A DNA stretch of 6,273 bases from an uncultured Eubacteriales bacterium. GTDB lineage: Bacteria; Bacillota; Clostridia; Oscillospirales; Oscillospiraceae. Of the stretch, positions 1 to 5,760 are shown piece by piece (within the stretch, counting starts at the first letter, position 1; each line of letters opens with the position of its first letter). The notes below the pieces were generated by a model, which saw only the letters and a list, made by a program, of their open reading frames with translations, made no database searches and had not been told where the DNA came from. The stretch lies in the NCBI GenBank assembly GCA_900544975.1, contig UQXI01000068.1, forward strand, positions 1 through 6,273, read 5' to 3'. The translations under genes and the position numbers were made by a program.

Positions 1-43
1 GATACAAAAAATCCTGCCGGATGAGGGCAGGATTTTTTGTATC
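1..43 (-). terminator. Perfect 18-bp inverted repeat, bidirectional intrinsic terminator
   Basis: Bases 1-18 pair perfectly with 26-43 around a 7-base loop. The stem has a GC-rich core (ATCCTGCC) and an A-tract on one side with a T-tract on the other, so it can act as a rho-independent terminator in either direction. It lies 37 bases after the stop of the surface-protein gene and would end that transcript on the minus strand. The stem may continue past the left edge. A short open frame with a good ribosome binding site reads through it, so a role as an early attenuator of the next gene is also possible. Confidence 0.8.
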
Positions 44-76
44 GGGCTGATCTCTGGCGTGGTTGGTGTGGTTCAT
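1..76 (-). CDS. Possible start of a downstream gene, cut by the window edge
   Basis: An ATG at 76-74 follows the GGAGGG inside the last codons of the surface-protein gene with about 7 bases of spacing. The frame then stays open for 25 codons to the window edge. The visible peptide begins MNHTNHARDQPDTKNP and I do not recognise it. Against it: the frame runs through the perfect inverted repeat at 1-43, which is more naturally read as a terminator, and 25 open codons can occur by chance. The sequence beyond the edge decides. Confidence 0.2.
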   Translation of the reverse strand, partial: MNHTNHARDQPDTKNPALIRQDFLY

Positions 77-79
77 GGC

Positions 80-2827
80 TTAACCCTCCTGCTTTTTCTT
101 TCGGAATAGAAAAACGACCGTACACAAGGCAAACTCTGCAAGGAGCAAGCCAAATGTTACGGTCGAAAATCCCATGGAGCCGGTAAAGGGCAGGGTGAAT
201 TGTGGAGTGTTGACAGCGGTGACGGTAATATCCCGACTGCCATTCTGGGGAAGCTCACCTTCAAAGACAGGCTCTGGCAAAAGCGTGTAGCCCTCCGGGG
301 CTGTCGTTTCTGTTAAGCGGTAATAAATATGGTTTTCACCAATGCTAATGCTGAGACCGGAGAACAGCGCTGTACCATCTTCCCCAGTTACAAGAACTCC
401 GTCCTTCAGTTCCGCAGAGGTACAGCCACCAACCGTTGGAACGGAATCTTTCTCCCGGAAGCGCACCGGGTTCCAACTTTTCCCGTCTTCGCTGTATTCT
501 AGCAGAAACGATGCACCTGCCAAAGGCTTGCCCTCGGGGTCAACCTTCTTGACCTGGATGGAACCTACCTGCTGCCGGTTCGGAACGCCCTGGAAGCCCT
601 CTGCTTTCACCACATAGGTCTTTTCCTCTGTGATATTGACCTCAAAAATGGCGTCATTCAGCACATATCCCTCGGGAGCCTTGGTTTCCCGAATGGTATA
701 GTGCCCATACCGCAGATGTTCCAGCTTGTATACGCCAGTTTCGGTTTCCTCCATAACCTGCGTGCTACCATCTGGCCCGGTGACAGTGAATTCTGCGCCG
801 GAAAGCTTCACGGATGGGTCAGCCTCGTCAATCTTGGTCAGCGCAATGCTGCCATAGATGGGCCGGTTTTCAAAAGTGACGGTATTGGTTCCCGCCTGGA
901 GGATGACCGTCTGCCTGGGATTGTCACACACATACCCCTCCGGAACTGTCTCCTCCACCGTATACGCCACTCCCTTAGTCAATCCCGGAACCACCAGTCG
1001 CCCGTCTTGATCTGTCACACCGGAGCCAACCACAGTGCCCCGGGAATCCGTAACGGTAAAGGCAATACCATCTACTTTCCCATCCGGAGAAGTCTTGAGA
1101 ATTTCCAGATCCGCCAGCATGTAGTGATTCACAAAGGTCAGTACGTTGTCCCCGGCCTGAAGGGTAATGACCTGGGTTTTCTTATCGGCGGCGTAGTTGG
1201 GAGGAACCTGCTCCGTCACCCGCAGGGTTGTCCCCACGGAAAGACCCGGAATAGAAATTTTGCCATCCGCATCCGTTGTATAGGTTCCCATATTCTGATA
1301 GCCGCTGCCGGGAACCAGCTGTTCCACGGTAAAGGAAATCCCCGCTACCTCCCCATCGTCCGAGGTTTTGTGAATCTCCAGGGCCAACAGCCGGTGATTC
1401 ACAAAGGTCAGGGTGTTGGCTCCCGGCTGGAGGGTAATCTCCTGGCTCTGAACCTCCGCCTCGTAGCCCTCCGGCACGGTTTCCGTCACCCGGTATTTCG
1501 TGCCCACCGTCAAATTGGGGACGCTGATTTTGCCGCCGCTGTCCGTGGTGTACGTCCCAATCCGGCAATAGCCGATGCCCGGCACCGACTCCTCCAGGGT
1601 GAAGGAAATGCCGGAGACGTTGCCATCGTCTGAAGTCTTGAGAATCTCCAAATGAGCAGGGATGGTGTCCGCTTTCACACGGAAGTAGGCCTTCACCGGA
1701 TCTGCGGTAGTAGACACCGTTGCCACCGTTTGCTGTCCGCTGGCCGTCCAAATCATGTAGGCCATGTTTCCCGCATCCAGAGAGCGGCCTGTGGCGGAGG
1801 CCAACACGCTGCCATTTTCCAGGGCGGACAGGGGCGCGGAGATGTTCAGGGTGTTGCCGGATTTGGTCATGGTGACGCCGGTGGCTGTGAAGCTATAGTC
1901 GCTGGCCAGGACCCCATTGGTGTCCGTGACGGACGCTTTATACAGGCCGCTTGCCCCGTCATAAGTGAGTGTGATTTCCGGGGCGGCTGCCTGGCTTCGG
2001 GCGGAAAAGCTGGGGATGGTCAGATGGGCCTGCATGAGCTCCACAATTTTGGCATAGCCGGTGTCAAAGGATGGAAAATCCCCGCCTGCAAAGGTGTCAT
2101 AGAGCTGGCGGTCGCTTCGGGTGTAAGGAGCGGTGGCACTTCGCAGACCCATGACAATCTCCCAAATGAGCACCTGGGTAGCGCCCTCATAGCCGAATTC
2201 CGTGTCCTTGTCGGCGCTGTTGGTGTAGTTCGGTGCGCCGTACAGCAAAACCAGGCTGATTGCCTGCCGCTGCTGTGCAGTGAGCTTTGTCTGCCAATAA
2301 GTGCTTTCACTGCCGGCTGTGCCTGTGTAGGTGACGTCGCTTTCAGAACTTACATTGGGCTCAATGCAGTAGGCGATTTCGCCGTCCACATAATGGATGC
2401 ACATACCACCTAAGTTGGCCGTGGCCGCTGTGCCGTCTGCATAGGTAAAATGGTAGGTATGAATCGCGTCGCCCCAAAAGTAATAATAGCCGTTGATATC
2501 ATCCGACCGGGTAACAGTCCCGGTCACAGAGCCTTGGGGACTGACCGCATCTTCCGTTATGGGAGCATCTGCATCAGCCGGAACATCCACAGGCAGTGTT
2601 TCCCCGGCGGGCGGTTCCTGCGGTTCTGCCGTCTCCTCTGGGACAGGCTGAGATACCTCTGTTGGTTCTGTTCCTTCTTTCGTTGGGGCCGTGGATGCTT
2701 CCGGCGCAGGTTCCGCAGCCTGCCCGGTGTCCACCGGCAGCGCTGTGGCCAACGCTACCGGCAGGGTTCCCCAAAGCAGCACTGCAACCAGCAGCAAACA
2801 GAGCATTTTGTGGAGATTGTGTTTCAT
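80..2827 (-). CDS. LPXTG-anchored surface adhesin with thioester domain and five Cna-B-like modules (SpaA-type)
   Basis: A 915-residue cell-wall protein. The start at 2827 is chosen because AGGAGG stands 7 bases upstream and a signal peptide follows at once (residues 1-29: basic MKHNLHK, then a Leu/Val-rich core). Residues about 35-95 are Pro/Glu/Thr-rich and look like a stalk. Residues about 110-260 resemble a Cys-Gln thioester (TQXA) domain: Cys154 in AYCIEP and Gln218 in ATQVLIWE would form the internal thioester. Five Cna-B/SpaA-like modules follow (about 393-478, 483-568, 573-656, 659-750, 755-873). Candidate isopeptide Lys/Glu pairs are K397/E449, K487/E539, K578/E626, K665/E714 and K761/E840. 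The end carries LPFTG (879-883), a hydrophobic segment and RKKKQEG, as expected for sortase anchoring. In the family the thioester binds host amines covalently and isopeptides stiffen the rod. Here the target is unknown; attachment to a host surface or to mating partners is inferred. No sortase gene is in the window. A terminator-like hairpin lies just upstream. Confidence 0.93.
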   Translation of the reverse strand: MKHNLHKMLCLLLVAVLLWGTLPVALATALPVDTGQAAEPAPEASTAPTKEGTEPTEVSQPVPEETAEPQEPPAGETLPVDVPADADAPITEDAVSPQGSVTGTVTRSDDINGYYYFWGDAIHTYHFTYADGTAATANLGGMCIHYVDGEIAYCIEPNVSSESDVTYTGTAGSESTYWQTKLTAQQRQAISLVLLYGAPNYTNSADKDTEFGYEGATQVLIWEIVMGLRSATAPYTRSDRQLYDTFAGGDFPSFDTGYAKIVELMQAHLTIPSFSARSQAAAPEITLTYDGASGLYKASVTDTNGVLASDYSFTATGVTMTKSGNTLNISAPLSALENGSVLASATGRSLDAGNMAYMIWTASGQQTVATVSTTADPVKAYFRVKADTIPAHLEILKTSDDGNVSGISFTLEESVPGIGYCRIGTYTTDSGGKISVPNLTVGTKYRVTETVPEGYEAEVQSQEITLQPGANTLTFVNHRLLALEIHKTSDDGEVAGISFTVEQLVPGSGYQNMGTYTTDADGKISIPGLSVGTTLRVTEQVPPNYAADKKTQVITLQAGDNVLTFVNHYMLADLEILKTSPDGKVDGIAFTVTDSRGTVVGSGVTDQDGRLVVPGLTKGVAYTVEETVPEGYVCDNPRQTVILQAGTNTVTFENRPIYGSIALTKIDEADPSVKLSGAEFTVTGPDGSTQVMEETETGVYKLEHLRYGHYTIRETKAPEGYVLNDAIFEVNITEEKTYVVKAEGFQGVPNRQQVGSIQVKKVDPEGKPLAGASFLLEYSEDGKSWNPVRFREKDSVPTVGGCTSAELKDGVLVTGEDGTALFSGLSISIGENHIYYRLTETTAPEGYTLLPEPVFEGELPQNGSRDITVTAVNTPQFTLPFTGSMGFSTVTFGLLLAEFALCTVVFLFRKKKQEG

Positions 2828-2863
2828 CGTGTTTCCTCCTGTTATTTTGGTTTGAGATAAAGA

Positions 2864-2895
2864 AAGCGCACAGCAGAACGAACTGCCGTGCGCTT
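2864..2895 (-). terminator. Terminator-like hairpin in the leader of the surface-protein gene (possible attenuator)
   Basis: On the minus strand, arms 2895-2883 and 2876-2864 form a 13-bp stem with a single G-U wobble and a 6-base TTCGTT loop. The U-rich stretch TTTCTTTAT follows directly. It sits between the second AbrB-like gene (stop at 2942) and the surface-protein start at 2827. Only 36 bases separate the hairpin from the ATG, including the ribosome binding site, so there is little room for a promoter after it. Either it ends the upstream operon with a promoter hidden inside it, or the surface-protein gene is expressed by read-through. I saw no convincing promoter. Confidence 0.65.
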
Positions 2896-2910
2896 GCATG
2901 GTGCCTGGGC

Positions 2911-2958
2911 TTAGCCGTAGAGCACCCAGATGATGTAATGCTCATACGCTTCCGTCAT
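2911..2958 (-). CDS. Possible 15-residue peptide or displaced C-terminus of the upstream AbrB-like gene
   Basis: ATG at 2958-2956 opens a frame reading MTEAYEHYIIWVLYG before a TAA. It overlaps the last 17 bases of the AbrB-like gene in another frame. The codons look like coding sequence. Two readings are possible: a tiny translationally coupled gene, or the real C-terminus of the AbrB-like protein, thrown out of frame by a single extra base in the run of five A residues (2967-2963, minus strand). With four A residues the upstream frame would run on as QGQKAMTEAYEHYIIWVLYG. The ribosome binding site for a separate start is weak. Confidence 0.3.
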   Translation of the reverse strand: MTEAYEHYIIWVLYG

Positions 2959-3250
2959 TGCCTTTTTGCCCCTGGCGCTCCGCCCACAGAACAGACAGAT
3001 GTACCAGAGCCGTGTGCTGTTCCGCTTCCGACAGGCTGCTCAGGAACTCCAACAGCGTTACCCCATTTCCATCCCGCCGGGCTGCGTCCCGGCAATCATC
3101 ATTATACAGCATCTCCCGCCGAACCAGAACGGAACAGCTGTCCTGGTCGGCAAATGAGAGGACATCATTGGGAACAAAACCAACCTTTTGCCGCAGCACC
3201 AACGGGATGGTCACCCGACCACGCGTTCCCAGGATGCGGTAGAGCTTCAT
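2942..3250 (-). CDS. AbrB/SpoVT-like DNA-binding protein (second of a tandem pair)
   Basis: A 102-residue protein. Residues 3-33 (YRILGTRGRVTIPLVLRQKV, then GFVPNDVLSF) match the swapped-hairpin SpoVT-AbrB fold, a dimeric DNA-binding domain found in transition-state regulators and in MazE-type antitoxins. The C-terminal half (LLEFLSSLSEAEQHTALVHLSVLWAERQG) is predicted helical and probably makes protein contacts. The start has GGGAGG 7 bases upstream and overlaps the previous stop as ATGA, so translation is probably coupled to the neighbouring AbrB-like gene. No toxin gene is next to it, which favours a regulator over an antitoxin. The C-terminus may be frameshifted: a protein-like sequence continues in the next frame after a run of five A residues. 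DNA target unknown. Confidence 0.75.
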   Translation of the reverse strand: MKLYRILGTRGRVTIPLVLRQKVGFVPNDVLSFADQDSCSVLVRREMLYNDDCRDAARRDGNGVTLLEFLSSLSEAEQHTALVHLSVLWAERQGQKGNDGSV

Positions 3251-3483
3251 GTGCCGTCCTCCCGGAAGGGGCAGCCGCTGCAGTCGCCTGCCTCTGCTTC
3301 CTCCGCATCCCCATAAACCTCCTGCAGCAGCTCTGGATCCCGGATGGCCTCAATGACCAGCTTCCCGGGAGTGGCGTAATACTGAATTACGTCAGAGGCG
3401 CACAAACCCGCTTCCTCCATGAGTTCTGCAGGTACCGGCAGCAGAATGTCTCTGCTGTTTTGCTTCATTTCTTGTGTTTGCAT
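3247..3483 (-). CDS. Small AbrB-like protein (first of a tandem pair)
   Basis: A 78-residue protein. Residues 7-47 (MKQNSRDILLPVPAELMEEA, then GLCASDVIQYYATPGKLVIEAI) have the pattern of a SpoVT-AbrB domain: a beta strand ending in the ILLPVPAEL turn, then a hydrophobic strand after a short helix. The C-terminus is acidic and holds a CX2C pair (DCSGC). The first ATG is preferred because AGAGG lies 8 bases upstream; the second Met (residue 6) has a poor site. The gene overlaps the end of the methylase gene by 19 bases and the next AbrB-like gene by 4, so the three are one translational unit. The two AbrB-like proteins differ in length and may form heteromers (inference). Targets are unknown; leaders in this cassette are obvious candidates. 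Confidence 0.7.
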   Translation of the reverse strand: MQTQEMKQNSRDILLPVPAELMEEAGLCASDVIQYYATPGKLVIEAIRDPELLQEVYGDAEEAEAGDCSGCPFREDGT

Positions 3484-4448
3484 GGCAGAATCCTCTCTTT
3501 CAAAATTCTTTGAACGTCAATGGGTTCGTGGGTACCGCCCAGTAGCTCCTGCATGGACAGCTGCGCAGGCTTGTTCTTTTCCCGTTCATACAGGTCGTAA
3601 TTTCCAATGAGCAGCTCATGGAATTCCCGTCCGGCGTCAAACCGCTGAACCATGGTGTGAACCCGCTGAAAATCAAACAGGGCATAGCCCCGGTACAGCT
3701 CCCGGATCTCTTCACAGTCGTTATAGGACAGGAGCCATTTCCCCTGTGCCTGCCCCAGGACGCGGTTCAGCCGCTGATGATCCTCCCAGGAAAAAGGGGC
3801 GTCGTAGATATACTCACTGTCAAAGTAGGGTGGATCGCAGTAGAAAAAGGAGTCGGGGCGGTCGTAGTGGCGAATCAGGACTTCAAAATCCTGGTTCTCT
3901 ATGACCACATGTTCCAGCCGTTTGGCCACGTCCTGGATGAGGGGGAAGACGCTGGAGATGGAAAAGGGCTGGCAGCCGAAGCTCCGTCCGGCGCTGGCGT
4001 AGCTGTAGCGAATGAGCTTAAAATACATGGCGGCTTTCCGTAGCGCACAGTCCTGCACAGAGTGCAGATAGAGGGCCTGAAGCTCTGCCGCCTCTTCTCC
4101 CCAAAGTTCATCCAGAGCTTCCAGTTCCTGGCTGACATGTTGGTCGTTAAACTCCTCCTTCTCAAAAAATTTCTTCCAGGCGTTGAATTCCTCCCGGGAA
4201 TTGAGGGGCAGGAACCCCAACTCCCGGATCAGCTCCGCCGGGCGATCCCGCATGCAGCGAAACAGGTTCACCAGATTGCTGTTGTAATCGTTGTACACCT
4301 CAAAGGGATCCGGTTTGTCCTTCCCCAGCAGCACTGCGCAGGAACCACCGAAGGGCTCAATGTACCGCTCATGCCGGAGGGGGAACAGGGCGTAGAGAAT
4401 GGGCAGGAGACTTGTCTTATTTCCTACCCATGTAATGGGCGTCTTAAT
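3465..4448 (-). CDS. dam: D12-class (Dam-like) adenine-N6 DNA methyltransferase with an apparent ATT start
   Basis: Transfers a methyl group from S-adenosylmethionine to adenine in DNA. The N-terminus reads KTPITWVGNKTSLLP, the family's AdoMet-binding motif; IEPFGGS (30-36) and NDYNSN (53-58) follow, and the catalytic DPPY is at 205-208 (FYCDPPYFDSEY). At 327 residues it is about full length. A start at the GTG at 4334 would lose the first 38 residues, including the AdoMet motif, so it is unlikely. In frame upstream there is a TGA only three codons before the motif region. The only well-placed codon is ATT at 4448-4446, five bases after AAGGTGAT. AUU is a known rare start (infC in E. coli). 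The alternative is a one-base insertion: removing one T would let a GTG at 4459 begin VISNKTPITW. Recognition site is probably GATC-like by family but not shown here. The gene overlaps the AbrB pair downstream and follows a structured leader. Confidence 0.88.
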   Translation of the reverse strand: MKTPITWVGNKTSLLPILYALFPLRHERYIEPFGGSCAVLLGKDKPDPFEVYNDYNSNLVNLFRCMRDRPAELIRELGFLPLNSREEFNAWKKFFEKEEFNDQHVSQELEALDELWGEEAAELQALYLHSVQDCALRKAAMYFKLIRYSYASAGRSFGCQPFSISSVFPLIQDVAKRLEHVVIENQDFEVLIRHYDRPDSFFYCDPPYFDSEYIYDAPFSWEDHQRLNRVLGQAQGKWLLSYNDCEEIRELYRGYALFDFQRVHTMVQRFDAGREFHELLIGNYDLYEREKNKPAQLSMQELLGGTHEPIDVQRILKERILPCKHKK

Positions 4449-4453
4449 TCGAT

Positions 4454-4461
4454 ATCACCTT
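4454..4461 (-). promoter_or_regulatory. Ribosome binding site that points to the ATT start of the methylase
   Basis: The minus strand reads AAGGTGAT here, a good match to the 16S anti-Shine-Dalgarno, with five bases (ATCGA) before ATT at 4448. The same GGTGAT core with similar spacing precedes the ATG of the 59-residue and 189-residue genes, which supports reading ATT as the start position. Confidence 0.6.
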
Positions 4462-4479
4462 CTTTCCTGGCTGTGCCAA

Positions 4480-4544
4480 AATAAAAGGGCCAACGTCCAT
4501 CGTCCTGAGACGAAAGCCATTGGCCGTCCATACAATCTTTTATT
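4480..4544 (-). promoter_or_regulatory. Structured RNA leader / terminator-like element upstream of the methylase
   Basis: Three nested paired segments lie in 65 bases: AATAAAAG (4480-4487) with CTTTTATT (4537-4544), GGCCAA (4488-4493) with TTGGCC (4520-4525), and TCGTC (4500-4504) with GACGA (4509-4513) around a CTGA/TCAG tetraloop. On the minus strand the TTGGCC arm runs straight into CTTTTATTTT, as in an intrinsic terminator. An 11-base bulge lies on the 5' side, and ATGGACG occurs twice. The element separates the 23-residue ORF from the methylase ribosome binding site by about 20 bases. It could be a terminator, an attenuator or a ligand- or protein-binding leader; I do not recognise a known riboswitch class. 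Confidence 0.6.
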
Positions 4545-4614
4545 ACTCAATTCCCATCTGCCCGCCTGCCTCAGCGGCAGTTCTGCACAGTGTCGCAGCC
4601 TCACTTGTCTTCAT
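4543..4614 (-). CDS. Candidate 23-residue small protein, coupled to the upstream gene
   Basis: ATG at 4614-4612 overlaps the TGA of the 189-residue gene as ATGA, and GGAG lies 8 bases upstream. The frame reads MKTSEAATLCRTAAEAGGQM then GIE and ends at TAA 4545-4543, just as the structured element begins. The sequence is Ala/Glu-rich and could be a single helix. No family is recognised. The coupling and the ribosome binding site support it; the short length means chance cannot be excluded. It could also be a leader peptide whose translation affects folding of the element that follows. Confidence 0.4.
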   Translation of the reverse strand: MKTSEAATLCRTAAEAGGQMGIE

Positions 4615-5180
4615 AATTGAAGCTCCATATCACGGTCTTCCCCCATCCCTTCCGCGTCTGTGATCTCCACATACTCCCCGATGATGCCCAGTGCCTCCGG
4701 GTAGCTGCCGGAGGAAAACACACGGCTTTGCAGTTCCTTTGCCTGTTCTTTCAGGTCATTTTCCCGCAGAGTACGGCAGGCCACGCCTACCAGATGAAAA
4801 ATATTGCCATCTTCTCCTATGAGGGGACATTGGGGTTTCCTGGGCTGCTCCTCCCCCAGGAAACCGCCCAGTTGGTTGGGGACAAAGTCAGACAACCAGG
4901 TGCTGCCAAAATCCGAATGTGTCGCCAGCCGCCAGACAGCCAGCTTTCCCGCATCCAACCTCACATCCTCAAAGGGAAACAGCAGACAGGTCAAGCCCCG
5001 GTGGGAAAAGGTGAGGGCGTGTTCGAACCTTGCTCCATCTGAAAAAACGCCGTAATCTGTCAGCAGTTGGTTAATCCCGTCCACCCACTCCCGCAGATCC
5101 CCACCGCAGCCCTGGAGCACCAGGCCCTCACGGTCATTCATAGTTCGAAGTTCGCCGGTTGTGATTTTCTGAATTCTCAT
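4611..5180 (-). CDS. ICE-type protein of unknown function (189 residues)
   Basis: The start is set by GAGGTGAT seven bases or fewer before the ATG at 5180, right after the DUF4314 stop. I see no catalytic motif, signal peptide or membrane segment, so it is probably cytoplasmic. Two parts stand out. Residues about 45-100 (ALTFSHRGLTCLLFPFEDVRL, then DAGKLAVWRLATHSDFGSTW) look like a compact beta-rich domain. Residues about 117-173 (CPLIGEDGNIFHLVGVACRT and SSGSYPEALGIIGEYVEI) form a helical module that I recall from other Clostridia mobile-element proteins, where it is usually annotated only as hypothetical. The C-terminus is acidic. It is spaced 9 bases from the DUF4314 gene upstream and overlaps the 23-residue ORF downstream, so it belongs to the same operon. 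Function unknown. Confidence 0.8.
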   Translation of the reverse strand: MRIQKITTGELRTMNDREGLVLQGCGGDLREWVDGINQLLTDYGVFSDGARFEHALTFSHRGLTCLLFPFEDVRLDAGKLAVWRLATHSDFGSTWLSDFVPNQLGGFLGEEQPRKPQCPLIGEDGNIFHLVGVACRTLRENDLKEQAKELQSRVFSSGSYPEALGIIGEYVEITDAEGMGEDRDMELQL

Positions 5181-5189
5181 AACATCACC

Positions 5190-5465
5190 TCACATTCCCA
5201 TTGTCATAGAAAGCCGTTCCGCAGCCACTTCCGCCTGAGAAAGCTTACGGAAGCTGTCCACGCCGGGAACAAGAGAAAGGCCCCTGCCATTGTCCCAGGC
5301 CATAACCAGCTGCCCGGCGTCATCCACCATTTCAACGGTTCCTCTGGTGCCGGGTGGAACCGGCGCGTAGGCGTCTTCCATGTGGATAAGCTCCACTCTG
5401 GTTCCGGGCGGATAGCGTAGTTTTGCTCCGGCGGCCTGAAGCCGCTGCCGCTCCAGTTCGTTCAT
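5190..5465 (-). CDS. DUF4314 domain protein
   Basis: A 91-residue protein. Residues 19-73 match the DUF4314 pattern as I know it: PPGTRVELIHMEDAYAPVPP, GTRGTV, then WDNGRGLSLVPGVDSFR. The repeated PPGTR phrases and alternating hydrophobics suggest a small SH3-like beta barrel (inference). The family is common in ICEs and phages of Firmicutes and has no assigned function. The internal ATG at 5465 is preferred over the more upstream ATG at 5552 because GGAGGG lies about 8 bases before it and the added 29 residues do not look like protein. The gene is followed by the 189-residue gene after nine bases. Confidence 0.85.
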   Translation of the reverse strand: MNELERQRLQAAGAKLRYPPGTRVELIHMEDAYAPVPPGTRGTVEMVDDAGQLVMAWDNGRGLSLVPGVDSFRKLSQAEVAAERLSMTMGM

Positions 5466-5563
5466 CTCACATCCCTCCCATCTGCTGGCCGCTCTGCTGG
5501 GAAAGGAAATCCTCCATTTTCTCCTTTGTGTGCACAAAATGACTGTATCCATCGTTTCAGCAT
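5462..5563 (-). CDS. Possible 33-residue ORF between the cysteine-rich and DUF4314 genes
   Basis: ATG at 5563-5561 overlaps the end of the cysteine-rich gene by 7 bases, and the frame ends in TGA overlapping the DUF4314 ATG as ATGA. AAAGGAG lies about 11 bases upstream, which is long. The peptide reads MLKRWIQSFCAHKGENGGFP, then FPAERPADGRDVR. The second half looks unlike a natural protein, while another frame over the same bases reads KEKMEDFLSQQSGQQMGGM. A frameshift between the two frames is therefore possible. The gap is otherwise 91 bases with no other gene. Confidence 0.3.
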   Translation of the reverse strand: MLKRWIQSFCAHKGENGGFPFPAERPADGRDVR

Positions 5564-5736
5564 GTTACATTGCTCTCCTTTGCTTGAATTTGCCTGATGC
5601 GGCTTCGCATACATTCTGCACCATTGCTCCAGCAGACAAAGCCGTGGGACGGATAGGGGCAGCTCTTGCACCAGTCAGGCGGCCTTCTGGGCATGGCCGG
5701 ATCACCGGTGCCATTTTTGCTTTCTGCTTGTTCCAT
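5557..5736 (-). CDS. Small four-cysteine protein, possible zinc-binding (59 residues)
   Basis: The ATG at 5736 is chosen because GGAGGTGA stands 7 bases upstream, the best ribosome binding site in the window. Residues about 22-41 (CKSCPYPSHGFVCWSNGAEC) give the spacing CX2CX8CX6C, with a His in the loop, which could bind one zinc or iron-sulfur site. The N-terminus is polar and the C-terminus basic (RSRIRQIQAKESN), so contact with nucleic acid is possible. No family is recognised. It is the first gene of the cluster and directly follows a terminator-like hairpin, with 9 bases between that stem and the ribosome binding site. An upstream in-frame ATG at 5790 lies in the hairpin loop and lacks a good site. 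Confidence 0.65.
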   Translation of the reverse strand: MEQAESKNGTGDPAMPRRPPDWCKSCPYPSHGFVCWSNGAECMRSRIRQIQAKESNVTC

Positions 5737-5760
5737 TTTGAAATCACCTCCAGAAATAGG

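Noticed and set aside
701..1633. Long plus-strand open frame of 310 codons
   Set aside because: It lies wholly inside the surface-protein gene on the other strand, whose domains are clear; its product is low-quality and Arg/His/Gly-rich as in antisense shadows.
2596..3513. 305-codon plus-strand open frame
   Set aside because: It spans several minus-strand genes and the terminator hairpin, and is Pro/Cys/Arg-rich without any domain.
5190..5552. Longer start for the DUF4314 gene at 5552
   Set aside because: The 29 extra residues overlap the upstream gene region and do not look like protein; the ATG at 5465 has a clear GGAGGG.
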